DNA of 64,000 nucleotides from Lasiosphaeris hirsuta (GCA_030549175.1 JAUKUA010000002.1:992001-1056000); one strand, 5' to 3'. Shown: positions 33,886 through 46,752, counted from the stretch's first letter. Numbers and translations are program-made. Notes: generated from the sequence alone by a model not told the origin.

Positions 33886-35351
33886 GCAGACGGGCGGGGG
33901 CTGTTTTATGGGATTATTTTGTCGAATGACTTACGGAATCTAACATAATGACGGGGCGGGGTTTGGAGGACACGGGACGGCACCTCGATTGACTTTTGGG
34001 TGGAAGTACCTATACCTTAATTGCTTGTTCGCTCAGCATCAGGGGATAAATCAGGAAGTGGGCATCGGACGGTATTGTCATGAAGGTAGACTGGATCCCC
34101 TGGCAAGGGCTGATGAACCTCATGGCGTTGGTTGTTGGTTACACTAGTTCTCGACAGTTGCATTGCATGTCAAATTCAAGGCGGTTCGAGGCACGATTCG
34201 AGGGCAGCAGTGGAAAACGGAACTTGTGTGGGTGTGGGGTCCAGGCACGGCAAAGCTGGGATTTGCAGATCCGCGCACTCCCTGCCACCGGCATTTTAGT
34301 TCCAAACGGCCCAGCCACCCACATGGGAACAAAAGACCCAACGCCCCACCACCCCGCGCTACTTCTCAAGCCCCCAAAAAGGGGACCAGGAACGAACAAC
34401 TCAGACGTGCGTCACCATCTGCTGTTCATCGTCGGCCAGCAAATCCACAGTTGAGACCTGATTGTGCCCGACGCATTCGCCATTGACATCTCAGCATACG
34501 GCCGTGTCATAATTGCTGCCGTTCGTCCCTCCTTTTTTCGCGAGTTTGTGCGCAGAGTCAGCGACCCTCCTTTCAGTCAATTCTGTCCCCAGCCCCGAAA
34601 GCGCGTCACGCCACGCAGGCCACGATAAGAGACGACCGCCAAGGTTCTAGTTCCCACCCGTTGCGCTTCGATCGAGTCGCTCTTCGGAACAAAATCCCCC
34701 TGCGACAATCCGCACCAGCCAACACCAACGCTTTACGCCGCCTTCACCAGGCCCCAGGGCCCATTGAGCTTGTCCTCGCAATTTCATCATTAGCAATCTC
34801 GAGCGCTTTGGCAGCTGTCAAAACTCCACCCGTCAGACCGCGCATCGCCCGCTGTTCGACCAATTCCCTCTCCCAGCCACGCCCACGCCCTTCCAAACAA
34901 AACTCCACAACCGTGTGTGGAGTTCGGTCTCGATCCCGTTCAACCAGCATCGACCGGCCCCCGCGACCCAATTGCTGGCGTCTTGTCAATTCCACCGCGA
35001 CGTGGCACCCGCTCTACCCTACAACAACCACTTCGCCGTCGCCATTTGGTGGAGCACAGAGGTAATTCCCGCCGAGTCGATTCGGAGCCGCTGACCGGCA
35101 CCACTTGCGCTCCCTTCGATCCAGGACAGTTCGGCTCTGGATATCATCGAGCAGCCCGCCCTGCGACCGGTCTTTGCGACAACCGCGATATCGGCGCAAC
35201 AACAGGAAGCTAGGCAAGAGCTAGAGAGAGCAATTGACCATTCAGCGCCTATTCCTTCGGATTGGCCATCTTGTGTCTTTGGGGGAAGCCCACAACCGAA
35301 CACCGAATTCGAGGTCTCGAGTTAGTCTGATTACCGTCCTCCGCCGTCGCC
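33886..35351. other. intergenic, probably promoter and long 5' UTR
   Basis: No recognisable gene. The last 600 bases before 35352 are rich in CAAC/TC-type sequence without stops in some frames but with no motif, like the 5' leader of a conserved fungal gene. Confidence 0.5.
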
Positions 35352-35977
35352 ATGGCTTCCACAGTCACGAGCGGCTCGCTCGTCTATGAGCGCCGCGTCG
35401 AGCGCGTCCACAAATACCACTGGCCCGCCATCCAGCTCAACCTCTGGATGCTGATTATGCTGATCTCGGCCTGCACCATCATTGGCGTGTTTGCGACATT
35501 TATCCAGATCCAGCAGGTCCTGCTGCTCCCAGTACCATGGTACGTCCTCCCGTCGTCCTCGAATCTGCCTGAAACAGCTTGCTAACCCCCTGCCGCAGGT
35601 ACTTCCCGTACTACATCACCGTCGCCGCGCTGACCGTCACCTTCATCATTCTGCTGCTATGGCTCATCTTCCAGCGGCGGCTGCTGCCGTCCATTGTCAT
35701 GATCGGCGGCTTCATCCTGTTTGTGCTGTGGCTCGTCGGCCTTGTCGTCATCTCGGTCCAGCTGTGGGGGCCCTCGGGGTCTGTTAGTAGCAACTGCAAC
35801 CTCTTCGTCTTTGGCGCCAACCCGACGCCCACGGGCCAGAACTTGCAGACCCTCGCCTGGCTCGAACAGCGCAGCATCTGCCAGAGCTGGCAGGCTGTGT
35901 TTGCCTTTGGCCTGATCGGCGGCATCTTCTTGCTGTGGATCATGGTCATGGCGTACCAGGTCTTTGCTGAGGGATGA
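35352..35977 (+). CDS. four-TM MARVEL-like membrane protein
   Basis: Exons 35352-35539 and 35599-35977; 188 residues. The intron is GTACGT...CCGCAG with branch GCTAAC, and phase 2 restores VPW|YFPYY. Four hydrophobic helices are evident: IQLNLWMLIMLISACTIIGV (about 27-50), YYITVAALTVTFIILLLWLI, SIVMIGGFILFVLWLVGLVV and AVFAFGLIGGIFLLWIMVMA. A Cys-containing loop lies before the last helix (SSNCNLFVFG ... RSICQSW). This fits fungal MARVEL-domain proteins, which organise plasma-membrane and vesicle membrane domains. ATG context is strong (GCCATGGCT). The family assignment is from topology and general pattern, so a related four-TM family is possible. Confidence 0.75.
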
Positions 35978-37753
35978 TGACGGCTTCGGCGCGAAAAGAA
36001 ACAAAAATGGGGTCTGCTTCTCGTATATACTTTGATGACTTGTCTTGAGGCGGGGTTTTCATGTCTGGCCGGGACTGGGGTGGCCCTCTCGGTAGGGTTG
36101 TGCATAGATGGATGGCGTTATCACGTACCTTACGGAAGCATGGTTTACGGCAAATTAGGCGTTGGGTTCTTGCTGTTGAGTCACATCAGCGGATGATGGT
36201 CATGTTCTGCATCTGGGTTAGTATGGCGAGAGTGTGGGGCGGGGCTGAGGCCAGTGGGAAGATGGCGACCATAATGGCGGGTTTGCTAGGTCATCAGTGC
36301 AGGACATGTCGGGGTGTATTTATAATACTGGCGGGCGATGGATGAGAGACATGACTAGGGATATTGTGTGTTGAGATTTAGGAGTGGCCAAGATACCTAG
36401 GTAGGTAGTTAAAACCGCCACATCTCCCTTCTCCCCACACTGCCAACGAAATGGCAGTCAGTGTGAGCCAAAGAATGCTAAGTTAATTCTTCAAGTCGCC
36501 ATAGGGCTTTCCCCCTTTCTGCCAGCACCGCCCCACCTACCTAATGACCCAATGAACGGGGTTTTAAGAAGTTGTGGAAACTTCATTATATCTGGGATTA
36601 GGTTTTCATCTTAACCTCATTTCTTGTCGCACGACCTAGCTCCTGGGAAAGTACCTACCTACCTTCCACGGCAATTCGCCAACGTCGTCTTTTTCCCCCT
36701 CCTCTTTCGCAGCTCAACGGCCTCGTCCTATGTGCCTTGGACCTCACAACAAGGCAACCCGAGGCAGACTCACAATAGCTGAGGCTACGGTCCTAGAAGC
36801 ATACCATACCAACCGGTAACTACGCACCGTACGTGCCGCTGTCGAAGCCCCCATCTGCCTCGTCTCGTACACGCCGCGAACCGCCCGCAGCCAGCCCTAC
36901 TAACCCTGGTCTGCTTGGCGCGACCGCATCACTCCTGTTCGATGTAACGCTCTGCTGCAGGCCACCTTGCCTCATCCAGAGGCTTACCACGTCCTCCTGT
37001 ATTTCCCAGCGTCGGCATTGACTATCGCGGGAAAGAAGACAAGCCAAGTGATATGCCACGGCGCAGCCGTCACAAATGCCGTATCTGCGCCAGGCTTCCC
37101 ACCCGCGGCCAACAGCGGGCAGGCGGATTTGCAGCGTGCAGCGTGCAGCTGTGGCAGGGTGGTCGACATTGGGCAAGGCTACTCCTAACCCTGGCCAGAC
37201 AAGAACTGCGTAAAGACAAAAGGGTTACATACCTAGGTGACCCTACGGTCCTCTATGAACCCCCTCCCCCCCTCCTCCACCCAAAAGACATTGGTTCAAG
37301 GCGCTAGCTCAAGAATGTGGTCTACAACATGCATGATTACGCGAGTAGACCTCCTCGTGTTGAAACTCCACTTATCTAGTACTACCCGGCACCATCAACT
37401 ACCTCTCAACACCCCTTCTTCGCATGAGCAGCCACCCCCTCACACCACCGTGAGCCCCAACGACCGCAAACCTACCGCACCGAAAGCTTCCAGCAAACTT
37501 GCTCTCTGACAACCAATCCCTTTAGCAACTTCACACACCATACCAATCATCAACCTAACAACATCTGCCTTATAACCCCTTCAACAGCCCCACAACCCCC
37601 TCACTCCTAGCCACATCCTTTACTCAGAAACACACCTAGTAACCTCACCGTTCTCCCCATCTTACACACCGGCAATGCTACCCATACATCCCCCCCTCCA
37701 AACCTCCCCTCCACACCCTTGACATCACCACGGGGCCTCCTGCCCCTTCTTTG
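35978..37753. other. convergent intergenic region, no supported gene
   Basis: Between the MARVEL-like gene and the end of the ENA ATPase. It contains several CCTACCTACC-like runs (36395-36412, 36652-36666) and a C/A-rich 3' flank (37380-37740). No coding frame shows motifs. Confidence 0.5.
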
Positions 37754-40700
37754 TCAATCACGTCCGTTGATCCCGACCTGGCTTTCGGCCGACGTCGAAC
37801 TTGTCAAGCACAAGTACTCCCCAAACACCCTCTCCTCGATATCCATATCCTCCCACTGACGTCCGGTCCTCTTCGCGTCCACCTGGCGGAAGAAGACGCG
37901 CTTGGCCCACTTCCAGGCCTCCACACCGGCGAAGAACAGGAACGACGCGACAAAGACGATGCCCCACTCCCAGCTGATGCCCGTGTGCTTAAACACGGCG
38001 TGGTTGATGACGGGAATGTAGAGCGTCGGGAACAAGGTGACGAAGCCGCCGACGATGGCCCAGAACAGGAACTGGTTACGCCACACGTCCGTCATCCACT
38101 GGGTAAAGTACCTTGTCGAGTCGGGTTGCATACGGAAGAAGGAGCGGCGCGTGTCGACAAGCTCCCAGGCGAGGAAGAGGGCGAACCAGGTGAGGCAGGC
38201 AAAGGTGGTGGCGCGGGCGCGGAAGACGGTATCGCACGACGCGCTGTACGCGTCGTTGCAGTTCTCGCCGAGGGAGCCGTCGCCAAAGGCGTAGATGCGC
38301 AGCACGAAGCTCGCCAGGCATAGCGCCGTAATCCACAGGCCGTATACGACCATGTCGACCAGGAACTCAGCCGTGAAAATGCCCGTCTCTAGCGACTGCG
38401 GCGGGCGCCGCATGATGTCGGGCACGGCGCGCTCGAAGCCGAGACCCATGTCGGGCAGGCCCGAGGTGATCATGATGATCCACACGATCTCGACGGGCGC
38501 GAGCGGGAAGATGGAGAGCGAGTTGGGGTCCTTGAAGACGAGACCGATGAGCAGGGTGCCGGCCTGGGCGATGTTCTCGGCCAAGACGTGCAGGACGAAC
38601 TTTTGGATGTTGTCAAAGATGCGCCGGCCTTCTTCGATGGCGGCGACGATAGAGGCGAAGTTATCATCGGTCAGTACGATATCTGAAGCGTCCTTGGCAA
38701 CGTCGGAGCCGGTACCCATGGCGATGCCGACATCGGCACGGCGGAGAGAGGGAGAGTCATTGACGCCATCGCCCGTCTAATATTTGTTTTAGCGACTGAC
38801 TTCTTTCTTGAATAAGGGGGGGGGGGGGGGGGGCGAGAACTCACCATGGCGCAAAACTTTCCACGTCTATGCAGAGCCTCAATCATGCGGACCTTGGTGC
38901 TCGGTGCGCAGCGTGCAATAACAAGCGGTAAGACGGGCAGCTGATCAACCTCGTCATCGCTCAGCGCGTCAAACTGGCCTGCCGTCATGACAATAGCGCG
39001 CGCGACATCAGCACTCACGAGCTCCATCCGCTTGGGCAAGATGCCGACCTCGATAGCGATTGCCTTGGCCGTCTCAGGATGATCGCCAGTGAGCATGTGG
39101 ACCGAGATGCCAGCTTCGTGGCACTCGCGCACGGCATTTGCGGACTCGGGGCGGGGCGGGTCGTAGAGTCCGACGAGGCCACGGAAGGTCAAGTCCTGCT
39201 CGACGAGGCCGCGGTCCATGCTCTCGGTAACCTCAACGCCGGCTCCGATCTTGCGACTAGCAAGGGCTAGGACGCGCAGGCCGAGCCCGGCAAAGACCTC
39301 CATGTTGCGGATGATTTGCTCACGGAACTCGTTGGTCATCTCAACCTCGACATCCTCCTCTTCGGGGGCGTCGGTCTTGCAGTAGCGGGTGCAGACGGCG
39401 ATGACCCTCTCGACGGCGCCTTTGGTGAAGGCGAAATTCTCTCCTGTTGTGTTGCGTCTGGTGATGACGCTCATACGCTTTACATCGCTGTCAAAGGGGA
39501 ACTCTGCGACTTCGGTCCACCCTGGGTTCTCTCCGGACGTGAAGGCAAGTCTGTTGCAACCAAAACGGCTCGCAAAGACCTGAATTGCGACTTCCGTCGG
39601 GTCTCCACGGGAGTGCCACTCGCCATCCTTTTGGTACACTGTAGCGAGGTTGGCGAGAGATGCCACAACGAGGAAGTCCTGGAGTCCTGACTTGCTGTTG
39701 GCCAGGAGGGCGGTCGGCTTCGCCATGCCTCCGAACCCGGCACCGTCCTTCTCGGTCTTTTCCGACTTGGACTTGAAATCGATCTTTTCAGGCATCCGCG
39801 TGTCAAACCGGATATCTCCCTTGGTAGGATTAAAAGGTTCCGAGTTAAGCTCAACCGTGTAAGTGCCAAGACCGGGGATCCAGGCACCTCGGGCAACCAT
39901 CTTGCCCCGAGTGAGCGTGCCTGTCTTGTCGCTGCAAATGTCCGTAACAGCACCTAAAGCCTCGAGACTCTTGAGGTTGCGAACAATAACGTTGCGCTCC
40001 ACCATGCGCTTTGTGCCAGCGGCCATCGTAATGGTCAAGACAACAACGAGAGACGCAGGGATCATGGACAGACCAGTGGCAACGGCGTAAATGATGACCT
40101 CTTGCGAGGTTCGGAACTGGTTGGCGCCGAGCACAATGATGGCACAGACGATGGCAATGCCAAAGAGAAGCATGGCGAGCTTGCTGAGCTTACGTTGGAG
40201 CGGGGTACCAACATTGACGCCGAGGAAGCGGCCAAAAACGTCGCCGAGAGTCAGGGTGTAGGCCTCGAGATAGCGATGGGGTCCTGCGTGACCGTCAGGC
40301 TTGCGCTTCACGGGCCGGACCTTGGAGTCCTTCTTCTGAAGGGCCGAAGCGATGGCGCCAATCTCGGTGAAGACGCCGGTGGCAAAAACGATGCCCTTTG
40401 CGCGCCCCTTGGTGCACGTCGAGCTGCTGTAAGCTATGTTTAGGCGATCACCGGGACCGGTGGTATCGTCAAAGGTCTTGTTCTCTGATTTGCGAGCGGG
40501 GAGTGATTCGCCAGTAAGCAGGGCTTCGTCGGTCTCGAAATTCTTCGCCTCGATCAACCTATATTTGACTGGTCGGCGATGAGATGCCAGACCCACGAGA
40601 CGGCAAGCGTGTCTAGGGTGGCGGAGAAGGGGTCATGTCTCGTACCTGAGATCGGCTGGAACCGTGTCACCCATCTTCACTTCAACCAGGTCGCCGGGCA

Positions 40701-41222
40701 CGATTTCGCCGGATGGCACCACGATGGCCTCGCCACCGCGCACCACACTGGCAGTCGGGGAGCTGAGAGAGCGCAGAGAATCCATGGTTTTCTCGGCAGA
40801 GTACTCCTGAAAGAAGCCGACGACAACATTGAGCAAGATGACGGCGGCAACGACGCCGCCTTCAATGTAAGATCCGATACCAAAGCTGACAGCCATGGCT
40901 AGGATGAGGACCTGACTTGGTTAGCAATGCGAAGACTGATTAGGTACCATGCGGGCTAGCTCACCATGGTCATGGCATTGGCAATCTGCGCAATGACAAT
41001 CTTGAAGGGCTGCACACCCTCCGCATCATCGAGAGCGTTGGGGCCAAACTCGTCAAGACGGCCCTTGGCCTCGGCTGGAGACAGTCCCGTCAGGACATCG
41101 GCGGCGAGCTCGGCGGCAAGCTGCTGGGGGGTCAGCGCATGGGCGGGGCGAGTCAACGGCTTGTTGGACTGGCCCGACACATGGCCGACCGGAGACGGCT
41201 TATCGGGACCGCTCTTGGCCAT
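37754..41222 (-). CDS. ENA-type P-type cation ATPase (Na+/K+ efflux, P2D)
   Basis: Exons (minus) 41222-40965, 40911-40646, 40558-38845 and 38776-37754; 1086 residues, the usual ENA length. Donors are GTGAGC, GTACGA and GTGAGT; acceptors GTCAG, TATAG and TATTAG; phases agree. N-terminal cation-ATPase domain: LTPQQLAAELAADVLTGLSP. Then the actuator loop TDEALLTGESLPARKS, IPASLVVVLTITMAAGTKRM (an ENA-like M4 rather than the Ca-pump IPEGL form), and the phosphorylation site ICSDKTGTLTRGKM (Asp385). KGAVERVIAVC, HMLTGDHPETA and TGDGVNDSPSLRRADVGIAM follow, then six C-terminal membrane helices. ENA pumps export Na+ (and K+) at high pH or salt across the plasma membrane. Intron 3 (plus 38777-38844) contains an 18-base homopolymer. 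Confidence 0.93.
38816..38833. repeat. 18-base homopolymer G tract in ENA intron 3
   Basis: G18 on plus, C18 in the sense of the minus-strand transcript, within the 68-nt intron between its donor and acceptor. Seen directly; it may vary in length between strains. Confidence 0.9.
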
Positions 41223-42955
41223 TGCTGGAAACTCAAGCTTGATGGTCGGGTGGCGAATGGGCGTGGGGCAACCGAGTCAATGGGACAAGATGCTGGATGT
41301 TCGTGTTGTCTTTGGTAACAGAGATCAGAAAGGGGCGAGCAGGTAAACAATGGCACAATGGCAACAGCAAGCAATGGTGCAACTGAACGGCAGACTCGGC
41401 AATGGACGGCAGTAGACTTTGACCAAGAGGGGGCCGACAGGAACTGGTACTGGTGGGGGTGTCCATGACGTTTTATCATCATCATATTGAGAGACGTTCA
41501 GCGGTGGCGGTAAACCAGAGACCAACAGTGCCAAGGATGTAGCGCTGCCGTGCAAAACTTTGCCATCGAAACGCAAGATAACCAGACAGCCAGTAAGGCG
41601 GTCAACAAGGCCCACGGGAGGATGTTCTTGTCTAGTGCTGCGAAGTCTCTGACGGATGTGCAGCCCTTGGCATCTCGGCGGCACCTTGGCACATGGTCGA
41701 CCCCGGCACCGTCTTGGTTGTGCTTTGTGTGCGGCGTTGTTGGTATTATTCTCAAAGCCTCCTCCGGGACCCGCAGGTACGCCTGGCAGCGACTTTTGCG
41801 GGCTGATTGGGGAGCAGAGGCTCAAGGTTGCCGATAAGCCGAAGGCGCTCAATGCGAGTCCATGTCGTCACACGAAATGTGTGGTTCTGATGGGGTTCCG
41901 CCGGAGGCGCGTCTTGGCGACTTGCTCGAGTCGGCGTTTGTGCGGCTGTTGTGCAGCTTTCTTGATCAGTCGCACGCAGAACCCGCAAAGTTTGGCGCGG
42001 CCAAGCCCAGCCAAGCCCAGCCAAGACTAATCCGCGATCGACCAGGCGGACTTTCCGCGAGAGGGGTTACCGGTTGCGATCCTGGCTTTGTTCATGGGCC
42101 CGTTCTGCTCTTTCTGCCCTTTCTTCGCATCTTGTTCAAAAAGCAAATTGTGCGCCAAAGAGTCGAGGTCGAACCACTGTCTTACTTTGACGTCTTGGCC
42201 GAGACATGTCGCTGCAAACGTGCCCACAACTGCAGACAACAACTTCTGGGCAATTGGGAACAATGGAATTGTGTTGTCCTCGGCCTCGAGTTGCTAGGAA
42301 GGTAAGGAGAGCACGTGTGGTTTGGAACAAGGCAAACCGGTCGACCGCAGGCCCCGTTGGGTGTGCCTGCCGGCGAACCGCTGGGGCAGCAGCCCGTCTC
42401 GGGTGCGCTTTCCTTCCCAGAGTCAAAAGACTGAAGACTGAAAGTAGAACACTGTCGAGGTAGGCACCACCAATGGCATCATTCCCTTGTGTCAAACAAA
42501 TCGAAATCATCCTCTGATTGAATAGTGTGGTAGCTTATTGAGATTGGCGAGATGGTAAACGTCCAAAAGCGCGGCCACACGAGTATGAACCCTGTGTGAC
42601 TCGTCCGAAGTATTGCCGGGGGTAATTGGTAGTACAACTGATTCGTAAAATAACGAGGCAAAGACGTGACCGCAATCCTACCAGTCAAATTGTCAACAGC
42701 GTGAACAATGCACTTGTTCTAAAACAAGCCACTGCAGCAAAACAACACTTCTGAGTTAACAAGGACAGTTTCTTTGATTTATTGAACACTACTGATTTGT
42801 ACTGCCTAGCCATGAACATAATTGCTAACGTTTTAGGCATATTTAAATAGGCAACAGATTGATTCCACGTGATTTCCAACGTGATACCAACCAGAGGCTG
42901 CCAACCTACCTCATCAACCCACAACTATCCCTTCAAAGCACCAAGCGATCCTAGC
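41223..42955. other. intergenic, no supported gene
   Basis: Upstream of ENA (minus) and of the hypothetical gene at 42956 (plus). It contains a CCAAGCCCAG repeat (two full copies and a partial, 42001-42025). From about 42480 to 42860 it is AT-richer. A plus frame from 41862 starts in a protein-like way but quickly runs into the repeat. Confidence 0.5.
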
Positions 42956-43834
42956 ATGCCAATTAGCACAGACGCTCTCCCCAAGCACCCCCGGCCCGAC
43001 CACATGGATTTCCTTGAATCCTTCCTTCAGGAACAACAGTGTGACGACGTCCGGGACGCGAGAAAGCACTTCCAGATCCTCATAAAGCACAAGGTTCGCC
43101 TTGGCATCAGCTTGGACGCGGCGGATATTGATCAAAATGTTCAGATCAGTCGTGCCGAGCATAAAGCTACTCTCGGGCAGCTGTCAGCGAAGGATGAGAA
43201 TGAATTCTACCGGGAGTTTATCTCAAAGCAAATTAAGCTGCTTGAGGTCTTCGAGGCCAAATCAGGAGGATGCGGCACCCTCGTCGTCCCAGACTGCGCG
43301 ATGGGTGCTAGTGCCACAATAGACCAGCCGGCCCTGGATGGACACCGAGCGCCTACCGTGCGAGAAATCGCTCTTGGTGCATCCCTCGTCCCTTGGGCCG
43401 CAGCCCAAAGGGGACGTGCCTCGCGGTCCAGCCGCCATATCGGGGTTGAAGATGAATACCTATGGGAAGAGTTACCGCTAGAGCTTCGGAATCTTGTTCC
43501 GAAACCAGGCATAAAGACCTTGCCGTTGATGGATATATGGCACGAGACCTTGGAGAAAGATAGGGAGCTGTTCAACGCCCTGCGTGAAGAATTCAAGGCG
43601 CTTCAGGACAATGCTATGAGGTGGCTGCGAGATACAATCTGTCCGACGTGTGAGATGCGTCGGCGCAGGGCTCTCATACCCTCCGAGTCACACACCTCGA
43701 GTGCTGCTGGGAGCTCGGAAGGTCCGGTTAAGCGGCATAATCCTGGCTCGGACGGAGGGCCATTTGGTACTCGAAATCCTCGACGTCTGAGCCGTATCCC
43801 TATTCTGAGACACCTCAACAAGTTGAGTAAGTAG
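42956..43834 (+). CDS. hypothetical protein, no recognised domain
   Basis: Single exon, 292 residues from ATG 42956; the frame is open further upstream but only from a GTG. I do not recognise the family. The first 120 residues are charged and helical (DHMDFLESFLQEQQCDDVRD, then KHFQILIKHKVRLGISLD). A hydrophilic middle is followed by a predicted coiled segment (LEKDRELFNALREEFKALQD, about 210-230) and a CPTCEMRRRR motif (about 240-249). The basic, Ser/Pro-rich tail (RRLSRIPILRHLNKLSK) is positively charged. No signal peptide or membrane helix. The uninterrupted length and even composition suggest a real gene, perhaps lineage-specific. Confidence 0.55.
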   Translation: MPISTDALPKHPRPDHMDFLESFLQEQQCDDVRDARKHFQILIKHKVRLGISLDAADIDQNVQISRAEHKATLGQLSAKDENEFYREFISKQIKLLEVFEAKSGGCGTLVVPDCAMGASATIDQPALDGHRAPTVREIALGASLVPWAAAQRGRASRSSRHIGVEDEYLWEELPLELRNLVPKPGIKTLPLMDIWHETLEKDRELFNALREEFKALQDNAMRWLRDTICPTCEMRRRRALIPSESHTSSAAGSSEGPVKRHNPGSDGGPFGTRNPRRLSRIPILRHLNKLSK

Positions 43835-44333
43835 TTGAACCTGCTGCTTTGTAGGGGCTGATTTTAGGGGTATTGTTTAGCCTGAGGTAGTGGTGTAGTT
43901 CAAGATGCACCAGTTCACACCTACACCAAGAGGTAAGAGCAGGGTTTGTGGGCAAGACAGAGCAATGGAAAAGTGGTGGCCAGGAATTCCTGGCCCTGCA
44001 ACGGCTATCTAGGTGTGGCCCAAAGGCACTAGCTAGGCGAGGTGGTGGTGTGTGCACCCTGCACCCTCGAGGTGGGGCACCACCTCCAACAGGATTTCAT
44101 ATTCCTGAGAATGCCATGTTTACCTGATTAGTTAGGTACCTCATATAATGGTCAATAAGATCTTGGAATTAAGAGAATTTTCCCTGCCAGATATTCCTGC
44201 AATGTGACAAACCACCCCTACCGAGTTAATTGTGAAGGGAACTTGAGGGATATGGAATGAACCCGTAACGCTGTGTTACGCCTATAGTCCTCACTTTTGA
44301 ATATATAGGTACCTATATATATATCAAAATAAG
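43835..44333. other. intergenic, AT-rich
   Basis: No gene seen. It carries two of the AGGTACCT palindromes (44134-44141, 44307-44314), the second embedded in a TATATA run. Confidence 0.55.
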
Positions 44334-45120
44334 TTAACAGGTAATCCGTGGTTGCTGCTCATCTCTGCGCCGCATCCTCGTCTCCCCTCGCCACAAAAAC
44401 ATGGCTCCAACCCTCCCAAAAGCCCTAGTAAGTCTCGTCCCCATGGTCCTGGCCATGATAAACGGGACCTTTTCCCCGGGGGTGTGGCTGGTGAAAAGGA
44501 ATTCTTCTCTGGTTCTCCGTGTCCGGCCTCTGAAACTGCCACGCCGAGCCGTACAGCTTCTCGGCAGAAAACAAGCCGGTCGACGTCATGGCGTAGACAA
44601 AGTCTTGCCACGCCACCTCGTCTGGCGATGAAGTCACTCCTGGGTTGAAGAAGAGCGTGCGAAAGACCTTCAGAGCGCGCGGGTCGACTGGCAGAATAGA
44701 AGTCGGTTCGGCTCTGTTGTCAGCATCATTTTCAGGTGCTACAACTTGAAGTGGCAGCGTCGACGGTTCCATCGACTCGCCCCTGGTTTTCGTCTTGATC
44801 TTTGCCGTCGTGACGACCTTGGCTTGTCCCGCCGTCTCTCCAGAGAAATTCAGCGTCGACAGCAGCGTGGATAGTAGCTCGATACCAGCGCTACTAACAG
44901 CAACACTCCGCTGCTGTTTCGCCCCCGCGGCGCTACCGCCAGCATCTTGAACCCACTCAGGGGTACGCTGCAGCTCGCGTTTTCCCAACAAGACGGCCCG
45001 CACGGCAGTACCCCGAAGTTACTCAGGGCTCGGCATAAGACTTCTACGTTCTCTTTAGTCGGGCACTTCTCGGGTCAAAAACGGCCTCCCAGCTCGTCAC
45101 GTATTCCTCGACCAACCAGC
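44334..45120 (-). pseudogene. C-terminal remnant of an uncharacterised fungal protein family
   Basis: The minus frame 45003-44425 reads RSVAVSSAGIELLSTLLSTL, then RALKVFRTLFFNPGVTSSPD, EVAWQDFVYAMTSTGLFSAE, KLYGSAWQFQRP and FHQPHPRGK. One base later the frame shifts and continues VPFIMARTMGTRLTRAFGRV to a TAA at 44336-44334. This (x-LKVFRTLFxNP ... DFVxAM ... GS-x-WQF ... F-H-x-PHPRGK-x-P-x-x-MAR) is the C-terminal region of a family of fungal hypothetical proteins that I recall as common in Sordariomycetes. The shift occurs at a GGGGAAAAGG stretch near 44478, and no intron can repair it. Upstream (45003-45120) coherence is lost. Function of the family is unknown. Confidence 0.55.
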
Positions 45121-45377
45121 GCTATGACGACGCCCAACATGGAGTCGGGACCTCCTTTCAACTTTCAACTAAAGTATACCCATAAAAGTTATACTTCAAA
45201 AGCGAGTGTTAGTTTCAGTGGGTTTATTCACGGTGCTTTAGGCATGCAGGTAAAGGGAAATGGTAGTAATTGGTGGTAGATTGGTGTAGACTTGGTCAGA
45301 AAATGTTATGGGGTAACCACCCCCGTACTTATAGAAGTACCATAGGTAAGGGAGGTGCTTCGAGCTCGGACAACTGC

Positions 45378-45785
45378 TTAGGCCAGATCAGTTCCAGCCA
45401 GGGCGGACGTGTACTCACGCATCATCGTAATGAACTTGTTTGCCTCGACCTCGGGATTGTCATAGAGGTTACTAGACTTGATAGCCTCCTCGATGAGCTC
45501 AGAAGAGGCCATCAACTGACGACCAATGCTCCGTCGGAACTCCTGGTACTCTGCCTGGGGGATTGGACCCTGTTTGTGGGACTGCTGAGAGATGCGATCA
45601 ATGTCCTGCTTCAGATTGGCAATTTTGGTCGTGTCAATGCCGTAATTGCTGGACATCCGGTGCAAGAACCAAACGTTGGAGTTAAGCGCAGCAATGTTGT
45701 CATAGGTGAAATTGCCAGTCTCACCGGGATTGGCCCCGGCCATGAGAATGACGGTGCATTCCCGACGCGATGCGGGACTTGCCAT
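45378..45785 (-). CDS. small hypothetical protein, 135 residues
   Basis: Single exon from ATG 45785 to stop 45378. I do not recognise it. It has no signal peptide or membrane segment; it is mostly helical and polar (KIANLKQDIDRISQQSHKQG, then AEYQEFRRSIGRQLMASSEL, IEEAIKSSNLYDNPEVEANK), suggesting one or two coiled-coil helices. The uninterrupted, non-repetitive frame with an ordinary codon pattern and a clean ATG supports a real gene. Confidence 0.5.
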   Translation of the reverse strand: MASPASRRECTVILMAGANPGETGNFTYDNIAALNSNVWFLHRMSSNYGIDTTKIANLKQDIDRISQQSHKQGPIPQAEYQEFRRSIGRQLMASSELIEEAIKSSNLYDNPEVEANKFITMMREYTSALAGTDLA

Positions 45786-46752
45786 GTTATTTTCTTACTT
45801 AAGTGATGATAAGCTGTGAGTTTGGTAAATGGCTGTAGGTGGGCTGATGAGGTGGGCTGATGCGTTGCTTGATGAGTGGTGTGAAGAGTGGAATAAAACA
45901 CCGTAGTGACCAGCCATATGCAAAGTTTTATAGAGATTTTTCCCTCTAAACATACAGGAGAGAAATCTCGGGTTTTTCACTTGGGGACAAAGAGAGTTTT
46001 TTCAGGTACGTCTCTATGTCGTGAAAATAATGCCAACAGCTACCAATTCGAGCATGGGGAAAGATCTTTATACTCAAGCTCAAATCCATTGTATTTTGGT
46101 CATTACCACCGGGCTTTGACCCAACCTGAAATAAATCGAACTCAAAGGACTAGCCGAGCTAGATGTAAAGGCGCCAATGATCATGGGTATCTTACTATCC
46201 TTACATTATTGGCACAGCGCAAGTAATCTGGTTCATAGAGCCCATGATAATCTACCTTAGGTACTAATGCTAATCGTCAGTTCTATTACACCTATCTACA
46301 ATATCTAACCTATCATAGCTTGGGTTTTATTCACCGCTGCTACCTACTCCAACATTTTCGCTAGAGGGGAAACTTCCGCTACACCTTGGCTGGCCTCATA
46401 TGTTACAGCCTGTACTTTGTATTCTCCATCACTGTTGTGGCCCTCTAGTATTTGTATATGCTTCTATGTCTTCGGCAATCAGTTGATGTACTCCCGCTCC
46501 CAACATGAAGTACCGGTGAGATTGGGGGTTTCCTACCTTGTTTTCAGACAGATGATATATATTAAAAAAGGGGGGGTTTCTCATTTACAACCCTTTCACT
46601 TCTTCAATTTCACACCGTATTCATTCCATTCCCATCTTGTAACCCCTGAAGCCCACCTCGGACATCGGGAAACCCCTTTTCTTTCTGGTTGAGCTCCCTT
46701 ATAATTAACTGTATGATGGGCTGCACGATGAGGATGATTGCGACCTCATGTT

